Below are positions 22,052 through 33,800 of a DNA stretch of 64,000 nt, one piece after another (the first letter of the stretch is position 1; each line of letters starts with the position of its first letter). The notes below the pieces were generated by a model. That model was not told the DNA's origin, made no database searches, and saw nothing but the letters and a program-made list of their open reading frames with translations. A program made the position numbers and the translations under genes. The DNA is taken from assembly GCF_036884655.1 (NCBI RefSeq), contig NC_088356.1, forward strand, positions 11,948,001-12,012,000. The letters are read 5' to 3'. The DNA comes from Musa acuminata AAA Group (Eukaryota; Streptophyta; Magnoliopsida; Zingiberales; Musaceae).

Positions 22052-24500
22052 TCAGCAAATGGGAAGTGGAGCGCCATTCCATTCCTTCAAGCACTCGAGA
22101 AGAGGATCGATCAGCTGCCCTCTGTTGATGGCCGCAAACACCTTGTCGAACTCCTCGCCCGGCGACCGCACCTTCTCGCCCGTCAGGTATGCAGTCCCGA
22201 GCTCCTCCCTCACAAACCGATACAACGGGTAGGACCTGCACTCCCTGATCCTGTTGGCGATGGCCGCGCTACCGTTCTCGACCGCGGCCCTCGCTGCCTC
22301 CACCTCCTTCGGCAGGACGGCCTTCAGCTCCGCCTCGAACTCGGCGATCTTTTGGAAAATGGAGGTGCCTGCGTCCTTCCCCTGCTCGCCGTTGTTCAAA
22401 GCATGCTCCACGAGGACCATCCTCAGCTTGGGCATCAGACTGTAGGTCGAGCTGCAGGGGTCGTCGATGTAGCTGAAGACGTGCTCTCGGTCGACGACCG
22501 TCATGAGTTCCTTCTCGCAGAACCTCGAGGGATGGAGCTCGCCGTCGGCGCCGGTGGTCAGGACCCTCTTGGCGACTCGGCTCACCGTGTTCGTGACGGC
22601 CTTCTTGAGGTTCTCCTCCAAGTGCCTCAGATCGATGGCTTGGCAGAGGGCGACCAAGTAGGTGGCGGACATGAGCTTCAGGATGTCGACCGCCTCCGCC
22701 GTCTTCCTCGAAGAGATCAACCCCAAGGAGTTGACGTCCTGGTTGTGCTGCTCCGCGCTCTGGACGTGATTGGTCACCGGGTTGGCGAGGAACTGGAGCT
22801 CGGAGCAGTAGGCAGCCATGGCGATCTCGGCGCCCTTGAAGCCGTAGTCCAAGCTCGGGTTTCGCCCGCCGGAGAGGTTCGACGGCAGGCCGTTGTTGTA
22901 CAAGTCATTGTCGAGCTCGGAGAACTGCGCGAACAGGAGCTTCCCGATAGTGGCGAGGGCCAAGCGGGCGTTGTCCATGGAGACACCGATGGGCGTGCCC
23001 TGGAAGTTGCCGCCATGGAGGGCCTTGTTCCTGGAGACGTCGATCAGGGGGTTGTCGTTGACGGAGTTGATTTCCCTCTCGATGGACTTGGTGGCCGAGC
23101 GGATGACTTCGATCTGAGGCCCGAGCCACTGCGGGGAGGTGCGGAGGGCGTAGCGGTCCTGCTTCGGCTTCTGCAGGGGGTCTTGCTCGTGGAGGTTCTT
23201 GGCCATCTTCATGTAGGAGCTGCCGTCGAGGATGTGCTCCATGATGGCGGCGGCCTCGATCTGGCCCGGGTGGTGCCTCAGCTTGTGGGTGAGGTGGTCA
23301 GTGAACTCCGGCTTACCCTGCATCACCTCGCAAAAGATGGCCGACAGGACCTCGGCCAGGACGGCGAGGACGTTGGCCTCGTACAGGACGACCGAGGCGA
23401 GGCCGGAGCCGACGGCGGTGCCATTGACGAGCGCGAGGCCTTCTTTGGGCTGCAGCTCGAAGAACCCCCGGGGGATGCCGGCGCGGCGGAAGGCCTCCGC
23501 GGCGTCGACGGTCTCCCCGCCGGGGCAGAAGGCCTTGGAGTTGGGGCGGCCGGTGAGCAAGGCGGCGATGTAAGACAAGGGAAGGAGGTCGCCGGAGGCG
23601 GTGATGGTGCCGCGGAGGGGAATGCAGGGGGTGATGCCGGAGTTGAGGAGGCTGGCCATGGCCTCGAGGATCTCGAACCGGATGCCGGAGTAGCCCTGGA
23701 GGAGGGTGTTGATGCGGACGAGCATGGCCGCCCTGGCTGCGGAGGGCGGCAGCGTGTGGCCGGACTCCCACCCGGAGCCGAATATTCCGGCATTGAGGAA
23801 CCTGTATCACGAAGAATCGGACGACCATAAAAAATTCTCGAACCAATCACATGCGGAGAATCTTAAGCATCGCGCGAAGCACCGAACTCGACCGATGCAT
23901 GGATGCAAGTTCACAACTAGCTCGTTAATGTAGCCGCTCCATGAATGCATTCACGTTCACAAGTGCATGAATGCAAGTTCACAACTAGCGTGAAGAACCA
24001 AACACATGTAGCCAAATTCGATCGATGTAGCGGCAAAGCATCCTTATTCAACCTTTTTTGTCCTTCCTTATTTAGGTACCTAAGCCGACGAGGTAGAGAT
24101 AGAGAGAAGCGGTAAATCACCTGATGAGCTCCCTTTGGAGGGCTCCTCCTTCCCTGGTCCTCCTGTGGCAGGTGGCACCGAACCCGGTGGTGACTCCATA
24201 GCTATCGGTGCCCTTGGTCATGCTGTCCATCACCCACTCGCTGCTGGCGCTCACCCTGTCCCTCGCAGACTCCGACAGCTCCACCCTCACCGCACTCGAG
24301 TGCGCCGCCATCGCGACAGCCGCCACCTGGGAGATGTTGAGCGTCGCGCCCTCGAGTCTCACCAGCGGCTGCCTGAACTCTTCCACCATCCTCTTGACGT
24401 CATCGAGATGGCTCCGGGTCATCGCCTCGGCCGCGGCCCCCCAGTTCAGGGGGTCCGCCTTGATGCACGGGCCGTTGCCGACGCCATTCTCAACCTCCAT
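22052..24500 (-). CDS. PAL: Phenylalanine ammonia-lyase, 2 exons, 709 aa
   Basis: Exon 1 (24500-24121) and exon 2 (23801-22052) are joined across a 319-bp intron that splits an Arg codon (residue 127), giving 709 residues, a normal PAL length. PAL removes ammonia from L-phenylalanine to give trans-cinnamate, the first step of phenylpropanoid and lignin synthesis, as a cytosolic tetramer. The Ala-Ser-Gly that cyclises to the MIO cofactor is at 195-197 ([16 protein letters not shown]). The catalytic Tyr is 101 ([12 protein letters not shown]). The protein ends PLPIC, as PALs do. Residue 128, the first after the intron, is Phe (RFLNAGIFG), which favours phenylalanine; grass bifunctional PAL/TAL enzymes have His there. 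Start MEVENG is preferred over an in-frame MLLT four codons upstream because it matches the family. Coding third positions are strongly G/C, which also creates long meaningless antisense frames. Confidence 0.97.
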
Positions 24501-24516
24501 TGTCAGAAGCACAAAG

Positions 24517-24596
24517 AGCAGAGAGCGAGAGAGCGAGAGAGAGAGAGAGATGTGCTATTTCTCTTGAGGAGAGAGGTGGCAAGGGAAGGCTTAAAA
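24517..24596 (-). promoter_or_regulatory. PAL leader CT tract and TATA-like box
   Basis: On the sense (minus) strand a TTTTAAG box (about 24590-24596) lies 90 bases before the start codon. A CT-rich microsatellite (24550-24517) fills much of the leader. I looked for AC-rich (MYB) elements typical of PAL promoters and could not point to a clear one. Confidence 0.4.
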
Positions 24597-25027
24597 GAGA
24601 GAGGAGTGGTGGGAAGGTTGTAATCGGCATAAGCTCTGGACCGTTGGATGGATCAAGAGCAGATGATCCTGGTGGTCTGGAGGAAGTTCCACAGACCAAG
24701 TTTAGATACACTGGTAAGGGGCGAGAAAATGGAAATGCATGCACTCCTAATTCGGGCAGCTTCTCCCAGCCGTTTGGGAGTTCCACTAAATTAAATTAGA
24801 TACACTGCTCAGGGGTGAGAAGTTGACCACAGCTGCATTTCCTAGGCAAAGCACTTTCAGACTGCAACTAAAGATTGCTGGCTAAATATCTTGATGAGAG
24901 AGAGAGAGAGAGCAGAAGCAAAGTCCAAATTCTACCAAACTATATTCTGCTCTGGAGTTTATTACAGATGTGGTGCATAAGTACAAAAGTATATCAAAAT
25001 CTACATTGATCATACACGACACATCAA

Positions 25028-25906
25028 TTAGGATGTTATGCTGCCTCCAACAGGAAAGCCTCCACCAGCCAAGGATTTAAACTTGAGATGACTGCGAAGA
25101 AGAAGAAGAAGGACATTGGTGAGATACACTTCAAAGATCTAAAGCTGTCACTAACTTACTGACGATAATTTCCTCGAGTAAACAAGGAATCAATGGTACT
25201 ACATTAGACAGATTGTGGAATATAGACTCAGCTTATAATTTCTTTTTCTGAAATAAGAAAACGATATATTTCAAGTGGTTATCCTCCGTGAAATCTCCAT
25301 GCACACGATCAGCAGATACAACACTAGATGAATATAACACCATCAAACTACACATAGTGTAGCAAGTACTTGACTTTTGCTAGGAGATAAAGGATGAACT
25401 AGTCAAATAAAATGGCTCCGATGAGACTGAGATACCGACTATAGAAACAATAAAAGGTCTGCTTCGAATTGCTGCAGAAACTAAGTACATCTTTGTATCA
25501 TTAATATATGGCAGAATAAATTTGAAACGATTACTGGATCTACGCACTCTAAAAAGAACAATCTTTAATGAAACCTAACAGAAACAAAAAAAGATGGAAA
25601 TATCACCTTTCGTAAAACGCAATTGCAGATCGAGAGCCATTGTAGCAGACGAACCACAAGAAGACGAGGATCAGCATGTCTATAAGAGTTAAGAATGCCC
25701 ACAACCGTAGAAAGGATTAAAAAAAAAAAAAGAATCTTTACATACTCTCAATATGTATATCGAGAAGAAGAAGCAGCAGCAGCAACAGATTGATGTTCTT
25801 GAAGAACAAGAAAAAGGATACTGAAGAGAAATCGCTCCCACCGATCCAGCATGTAGAGGCCCATCGTCACATTGTACAGATGCAGCTTTCGGCTGATCCA
25901 ATTCAT
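25028..25906 (-). CDS. Serine palmitoyltransferase small subunit (ssSPT-like), 3 short exons, about 73 aa
   Basis: The gene is only visible after splicing: exon 1 25906-25822, exon 2 25679-25607 and a probable exon 3 25091-25028, all with GT/AG borders and matching phases. Exon 1 starts MNWISRKLHLYNVTMGLYML and continues DRWERFLF. Exon 2 gives the membrane segment NMLILVFLWFVCYNGSR and then SAIAFYE. Plant ssSPT proteins are about 56 residues with exactly this layout. They sit in the ER membrane and stimulate the LCB1/LCB2 serine palmitoyltransferase, the entry step of sphingolipid synthesis. Exon 3 supplies SHL, which fits the family C-terminus, but then adds an unusual tail (KFKSLAGGGFPVGGS). 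If exon 2 is not spliced at its end, a 53-residue form stops at 25603. The Arg in DRWER replaces a Trp common in the family. PAL begins about 530 bp downstream on the same strand. Confidence 0.8.
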
Positions 25907-27824
25907 GGATCTTTTCCTTCTCCTTCTCCTTCTCTTCCTTTCTTTTTCTTCCACTAGCAAAGCTGAAGAGCAAACGGGGAAGAGATCTGCTGGTTGTGGG
26001 TTTCAAGAGCTGATGGATGTATATATCAACTGGTTTCTCCAACCCCGTCAACAGTCAGAGATGGTGGGAGAGGGACGACGAAGACGAACTGAGCACATAG
26101 AAACCAGAGGTGGCTGCACCAAAGGAGCTAAGCCCGTCCGTTCTTGACGACTTAATCAATCAGTCAAAGTAACTTCATCCTTACGTTGGTCTAAACCGCG
26201 TCCCAAGTCAAATCGGGAACGTTGCTGCGTAACGTTGACTTTTGTGCGAAATCCGAAGGGAATTGTTCTTTCTTCCTACCTGCGGTGATCGAAGGACACG
26301 AGGGGAAGTGAAGACTCTCTCTCTCTCTCTCTCTCTCTGCTCATTTGATGTTGTAATAGTGGAGAATAATCAACACATTTATCCGTTTAATATTTTCAAA
26401 TAAAACTATGAGAAAAATTTTATTACATAAAACAGTCTACCAGATGCTCAAACATTGATTAGAATATGAGATTTACAACTATTTGACTATCTAATTTAAT
26501 CGTCTTATTTCACGAAATAAGAGACTTAAAATGGACTATTGATCTATATCAAGTAATATTGTAATATTCTGATTTGTTCTCCCATAGAAAATAAATTAAA
26601 TTTATTTATAATAGTATCATGAATACTCTTTGTGAAATTAGATTTAAACATTTTGAATCCATGATTCATTAATGTAATGTTAACAGACCAGAGACTAAAA
26701 GACACTTAAAAATAGGCTTGAATTTTTTTTCTTTTTATTTTTCCTCAGTAAACGATAAACGATAAAAAAACATAAAGAAAGAGCATGAAAACTAAAGAGG
26801 ATGTAAAGCTTTCTTTACCTAGAACATGACTCCTGACTCCTTCATGCGATCTCGGCAATATAACGAGAGTGATGAGGTAAAGGTGAAAACTAAAGGTAAT
26901 CATCTTTTAGAAAATAAAAAAAATATTATGCAGGAATAAACTAAAAATAGAAATATTTATTTATTATGATTAATAACAAGTAAATAATCTATTTATGCCC
27001 CAAAAAAAGAGTTTTATAATAATTTAATTTCTAACAACATATAACGTGCAAATATATGACGTATTGTTCACCGATCGACCTATTCATGCGACCATGCGTT
27101 CATAAAATTATTAGCGATCAATGATTAAGATGACCCACTCTCCAGGGTCCCACATCTTTTTGCCACGCTGTACAAGTCGACTCACATTAGCTCGGAAACA
27201 GTACCACGTGCGACCCATTCCCATACCTTCGCAGTGACTGGAGGCGACAACGAAGCTCACGTGGGGCTAACGTGGTGCGCCACCGTTCACTGCAAGCGGT
27301 AAGCAGGTAGAGTTTGGCGTTCCGAATAAACGAGTAGGCAAAAGTATCGATCACACAGCCCTGCGAAGCCGCGCCATCTATCGCTCCGGGCCACCCGGTT
27401 CCGCCTCTAACATCTCTTCCCCCAGCCAAAGACTATTTACGCTGGTCTCCGTTTCGATCCCTCGCGTAGTTGGAGCTCCGATCTGGTGTCATCACGCGAA
27501 CTCTCCGGATTCTCGTGCATATCGGAGATACGATCGACTCCCAAGGTAGCGCCTTGGAGTTTCCTGGGTTTTTTCTTGTCATCTGATTCTTTCATGCTTT
27601 TCTATTCCTTGTCTTTTCAATTTAGGGTTTCGGCGAGAGGCGTGTCAATGGTTTGAGATTGATGCGTTTTCGTGATCTTTTTAGAAAATCTGGAGTTAGC
27701 CCTTGGATTCCTTGCGTTGGGACTCGAAACGGCTACCAAATCCGATCTTTTAAGGGTTTTCTTGGCTAAATCTGAGGGAATTCGTTGAGGCAAGGCATAA
27801 ACATTGAGTTTTGAGGCGTGGGAG
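25907..27824. other. Intergenic region between two divergent genes
   Basis: The left part is the promoter side of the ssSPT gene (minus) and the right part that of the macro-domain gene (plus). A CT microsatellite lies at 26315-26338, and AT-rich DNA without a gene at 26350-27100. Near 27545 a donor-like AAG/GTAGCG and later acceptor-like sites suggest a 5'-leader intron for the plus-strand gene. A plus-strand frame at 25872-26147 with a leucine-rich start is antisense to ssSPT exon 1 and is not believed. Confidence 0.55.
27205..27210. promoter_or_regulatory. G-box (CACGTG) upstream of the macro-domain gene
   Basis: A palindromic CACGTG is followed by a related CACGTGG about 50 bases on (near 27257). 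bHLH and bZIP factors bind such sites in plants. The position about 620 bases before the start codon is plausible but unproven. Confidence 0.35.
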
Positions 27825-30800
27825 ATGTACCGGAGCGTGGCCACCAGCGCCACGCGCGGCGGGATGGCGTCGGATAGCGGAGATGTGGTGGTGACGCTCG
27901 ATCAGGTGCCGAGGTGGAGCGATGCGGACCAAAGGTATTATGGCGGCGGGGATTCTTCGTCGCCGTTCTCCTACTTCTCGGATCCTCTGACGTCGCCTTC
28001 TGGAGCTGACTCCGGGGTGACATCGAGGTTCCCTGTGGATCACGAAATCAATTCGAAGATTTATCTTTGGCGTGGCAACCCATGGAATTTGGAGGTTGAT
28101 GCAGTCGTTAATTCCACTAATGAGGTGAGAGTAGAATTTGGTCTGTGTTAGAAATATTTCTCTAGCTTTAGATGATGATCCTTCTTTCTATCTTTTTGTG
28201 TTTTCTTCTTCATGGACCGGGTTTGGACTATATGACATTCATGAATAGCTAATGAACTTTTCTGGAGGATGTAGGGTTGACGTTGTTTAAATTACCTTGT
28301 AGAGCTTGGATGAAGCACATAGCAGCCCTGGTTTGCATGTTGCTGCTGGCCCAGGTCTTGCAGAGGAATGTGCGTCATTGGTATGTGGTAAAATCATGAG
28401 TCATCCTACTGGCTGCATTTAAATTCAGTTCCTTTATTCCTTGAATTTATAGTCATTAGCTTGGTATGATTTTTGCAGGGCGGTTGCCGAACTGGGATGG
28501 CTAAAATTACCAATGCATATGATCTCCCTGCTAGGTTGGTGTTATCATTGTCTAGCATGAGAATGCATGCTTCTGAAATAAAAGCTCATCATTAACTATG
28601 TTATTCCAATTATATTATCTTGTCTAGTCAATATTATGTTATACCTTAATCTGCAGATTTAAGATCACAAGATAAGTAGAATCAATTCTTGGTTCATAAA
28701 TTCCTTTTTGAAGATAGTGCTGCCAAAATATTGTCCATGCATCAACATGGCTACTTCTGTTATCTATTGATTGTTGTAATTTTCTTTGTGTAAAAGTTGC
28801 TCATGTTGAGGAGTGATTTTGTGTTACGATGTATACATTGACAAAGCCATTCCAATGTCATAATTATATCATCACAATTCACAACAACAAATTCTGATAG
28901 AATTGGTTGGGTATTTTCATCGAACTTATTTCCTTATCTAGTGATTAAGAAAATGCTCACTGTGATTAACACACTGTCAGTAAAGAAAGAACATGTTATA
29001 AAGTTATGCACCTCTTCCTCTATGTACTGATGCTTGTGGATACTGGATTTCACATGCAAGGAATCAATTATTGAACCTAACATGCCTGGACCCACATCTG
29101 AAATTGATGAGATGGTGCCATATGTGTTTCAATGAAGTGCTAAGCCTTTATATTTCATGTCTAATAGCAACAATGCTTTTTCGTTTACCTATAGTTGTAT
29201 TTTATGGTTTGTAAATAAGCACTCTGGGTCTGAGAAATTCTGGAGAAAAGAAGAGAGCATTTTTGCATAGTTGTAGTGACAATGCCCCAATTGGAGGCCT
29301 GCTATGCACACAAAGACAAGCATACACGCAAGCACACTTGTGCACATGCAGACAGCATTCTTTCGTATACATGTCCTTGGTTATTGTTTGACAAATTGAC
29401 ATAAAGGACACATCTAATTGACTAGCATTCCAGTTAATTGAGTCACCCTTCTCCATGACTACCACTGTTGCTTCACTCTTACATCTGCTTCAATTTAATT
29501 ATTTGTAATTATTTTTATCCAGTCTAGTTACATCATGTCCACTGTCTTCTGGCATGAACCTGGATAAATGAGAACCCAAAAAAAAGCAGGATGTGGAGAA
29601 ACATATCAACAAGGAACATTAAGTGTGATAAGTCTATTGAAGGGTTAATGTTTAAATTGTTATAGTTGCTGTTTTTTTCAATAACGTATTGTTCTAAGAT
29701 TGGAAGGTAGTATGTAATTTTTCCCAAAAATTCTCTATGCTTTTGTGTACTCATGTCATCGTTCTACTATCAGAAAACACACTCCCATGCATGCTAAACA
29801 GTCCATGTCTTGCTATAAAGGGTGCTTCTCTGCTCATTATCAGTGACATGGGTTGCAACACTCACATGATTCCCGTGCTGCTCCTACAATGGCATGTTAT
29901 TCACCAGCCAGTCCATTAATATGCACTATGCTTGGCTTCTTTCATCTTTGTATTTGTGTCCTTATGGGATGCAACTTGTTGGTGACTTGTACTCATTTCA
30001 TAATGAAATTTGGTGTGGCATCTGATTGAGCTGCGGCAGATTACCCTTGAGGTAATGAGATAAGAGTTCACTATACTATAAGGTAATAGTGTCAGAGAGA
30101 ACACTCAGGCAATTTCTGTGCTTTATGAGTCAGATTTTTGGAGTAAATACAAAGTTATAAAGGTTTTTTGTAATAGCTTTTGTCGAACATTTGATTATCT
30201 CTTTAATCTAAGCTTTGGTGAATATATATATTATGAAGCAACTCATGATGCTTGTATGCATTTTCAATTCTAAATTTTCCTATGTACAACGGACTTGTGA
30301 TTGTGTTGACCTGGAAAGCATATTTGCTGTGATGTTGCAGGAAGGTTATTCATACAGTTGGCCCTAAGTATGCTGTCAAGTACCATACAGCTGCAGAAAA
30401 TGCTCTTAGTCACTGCTATCGTTCTTGTTTGGAGCTCCTAATTGAGAATGGATTGCAAAGGTAGGTTTTGTAGATTGCAAGTATTAAAGTGGAATGTTGT
30501 AGATATTCTTCAGTGTTCGCCTACATTTAATATGTCAAACTAAACATCCTTTAACATCGTCATGCAGCATTGCCACTGGTTGTATATATACAGAGGCCAA
30601 AAACTATCCTCGTGAACCGGCCGCACATGTTGCAATAAGTGCGTAATGCACACTCCTTGACAGTGGGATATCCTATTTAGTAATTAACATAAACAAGTCC
30701 TTGTGGTGAAATCAGTTCATCACATTTATATTCATATTTTTTTCTTTTACATTCATATTCTTATATGTGATGAGGCATGCACATGGGGTAATGATTGCTC

Positions 30801-33800
30801 TATGTTGCTTCAGTTATGGTGCTTTCTTTGTAAACAATTTGTTCATGCTAATTATTTATCTTTGTGAGTTGTATAGGGACTGTTAGGCGGTTTTTAGAGA
30901 AGCAGAAAGACAAAATCACTGCAGTTGTTTTCTGTACCACCACATCATCAGACACAGAAATATACAAAAGGTACCTACTTCTAAAAGCTACAAGCTTGTT
31001 ATAAACATATCGATCTGGGAACTTGGATAATATGTATGATAACATCAGATGACATATCCATACTCTTTCATTTAACTTTCATGGCAGACATAGTAAAGGG
31101 CAGTCAAGGTTCCTCCTTACATGTTGTAACATTAATTCATCTTTCTGTGTTCCTTTCTTTGACTTCAATGCACTATGAAGGTTGCTTCCACTTTACTTTC
31201 CGAGAGACAAGCTTGAAGAAGAGATTGCAGTTTCAAAACTTCCAGCTGATGTCGGAGATGAGAATGGTGAGACAATTATCGATGAAAGGAAAATCAGAAT
31301 AAAACCTTTGCCTGCAGTATCTGCATCTACTCCAAAACCTTCAACAGCCACGTTGGATCTTCCAGTCTCCGATGTTGGACTGACATTGAGACGGTTAGTT
31401 AAAGCTAAAAACCATCTATTCATATGTTTTGTGACTTTATTAGTGTACCTCACATCTGTGATAACAGATGCAAAGATCACTGAAGTTCCTTATAGACCTA
31501 GAAACCAAATCAGAACATTATAGTTGAACCTAGAGTGACATATACATGCATGCATGGACAAGGGGGCCTTTGTACCTTTGTCAGCAATGGAGGGCCCAGA
31601 TAATGAGGAAAAACACAACTGGCTTCTGTTATATGTCTAATGCTTTATGTTTCACAGTTCATGCATTAAGTCAGTTCTGCTAATGGTAAAGTCTGCATAC
31701 ATCCTTCATCTGCTACATGTTCCTTGATCCGCTTCCATCCTTTTGTTGTGTATAAAGAAAAGAGTCTATGCGTTTGGCTGCCTCCTATGGCACTATTTTT
31801 GTAAATGGTAGCAACGCACACAGGTTGTCGACTAATAACCTTTAAAGGCTTTTTTTCATTCTACTCTTTGCAGTAGAATATTTTAACAAGCTAGAGATTT
31901 AGCAAGTATGGAATCTTATTCTTCTACTGAACATCCTCAATTGACATGGTTAACTTGCATGGTAATGGAACTTTAAAAACATCAGATGGTTGTGATACAT
32001 ACAGGATTATGGATTACCTCAATAAAATGCTCACTAGTTGTTGCTTCACACTTTGTTTCTTCCTTTTCTTAGTGTACATATGTGACAAAGGAATAAGTTT
32101 GCGTCACTAGTTTTTAGCCTTTTTTTGCTTTTAGATGGTGGAAGCAGCTGGAGATAAAAGGAGGCCTCTTCTTGTAGCATTTTTTAATCTTCTTTTCTGT
32201 AGTTTTCTCTTTTTTACTTTTGGTTTTTCTTTAGCAATTTTTTGGAGCCTCTTCTGCATCTGTGGTCCTTTTCTTTTTCATGTTTGGGACCTGGAGGATT
32301 GAGGTGGTTGGGCTTCATTTTCTGAAAGTTCCAAGACACTGCTGTTTGCTGGAATAAAAAAAAGGGAGGAATATTTTACTATACACATTATGAGGGTGTT
32401 TTTGCTTTTTTTTTACTAAGCTGTATTCTTTCAGCAAGAATTCTTTCAGCTTGGAGTCATACCTGGATCCTGCATTTATGTCATTGATTAAAGATCCCGA
32501 CCAAAGAAGGAAAGAGCAACAGGAAAAGGCTGCCCAAACACAAAGTGGTTTCAATTGTGCTAAGCTTCTTGGATTTGGTGATCTTGGTGGCCCTCCATTA
32601 TCCGCTGCTGAAGAATACTCACTCCATTCCAGATATCTTGCAAAAGCTAATTCTCTTAATCTTTCAGATATTGCAGAAATGAAGATAGTGTAAGTATTTT
32701 TTTATACATATAGAACCCACTTATTATGCAAGTAAAAGGGCCTTCTCATTATTAGTTCAACTCTTGCTATAATAGGTTCGTCTCATTATTAGTTTCTTTG
32801 GACTATGCCATGTAGAACTTAATGGGTATATAGCAATATATAACTTGTTTTTTCATTCAGAAAAAGGTGTAAAGCTGAGATCTGTTAGATTGTTCTTATG
32901 TTAATTGCAGATGCATTTATGACTTTGCACCAACTTCAAGTGTTGGCATGCTTTATGCAAGAACCAAATAGATTCTGTGGATCTTCTGCCTCATGTTCTA
33001 GTTGCTCTTTTACTTAGTATTTTCATATGGATAGAAATATTGTTTATCAGTGTTTGAATTATTCCTTGTCAAGCCACTCTGTTACTAAACATAACTGCAT
33101 TAGAAAAAAAATCTCAAGAGTGGCTTTATGCAAGTTGATTATCTAAGAGTCCTTTATTAACTTTCCATTCTAAACCCTATTTTCAGAAGCCCATGATGGG
33201 TCCAATGCATTTTCTCTTGTTCAATGATTGGCGTGTTCTTTGTATTTGTTGGTCATGTTGCAAATGATCTTTTTTCTTACATATGTCCATGTTGCTTGCT
33301 TACGGCTTTGGATGATGTCATTGCACCAATGATAAACTCCGAGTAGTGATCAGTGACTAGTGAGAAGATAATACATATTGTCTACCAAGAGTAACAAGAA
33401 ATCTACTGAGCTTTCTCTTGAGATTCTTATAATTGTGTTCACTTGGTTCCCTAGCCATTGTTATTCTGGCAACTAGACGAATTGTAGTTCTGCTGACCAA
33501 GGAAATTTTTGCTATCGAGTGTGTCTAAGGGAATATGTATCTTCTCTGTAAATTTACATCATATCCTTGCTCAGAAGACCGAGGAATCCTCTTTTTAGTT
33601 CCAGAAAGATGTTGATGATGTTACAAACTTTGACTAGAAATGAGATTGAACTTCTCGATATGTACCACAATGATTATCCATTTGACGAATATGAATCTCC
33701 GCATGATGATAGAATATAAATTTATATTTGGCTCCCTTTAAAATGTGTTTCATAGCAGTTGCTCTTAATAATTGGCCTATTAATCATTATAGATGCTGGT

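Noticed and set aside
22352..23830. 492-codon plus-strand open frame antisense to PAL
   Set aside because: It is the mirror of a very GC-rich coding exon, where stops are rare in the antisense strand. The composition (Val/Gly/Asp/Glu-rich) is typical of such shadows and it has no domain.
23313..23850. Other long minus-strand frames overlapping PAL
   Set aside because: They are alternate frames of the PAL coding strand with Pro/Arg/Ser-rich low-complexity translations. PAL explains the region fully.
25872..26147. Plus-strand ORF with a signal-peptide-like leucine-rich start
   Set aside because: It is antisense to the ssSPT first exon and its CT-rich leader; the leucines come from CTT/CTC repeats.
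32912..32970. Possible extra exon after TTAATTGCAG in the macro/CRAL-TRIO gene
   Set aside because: The flanking exons join in phase and keep family sequence without it, and no donor follows in a suitable frame.
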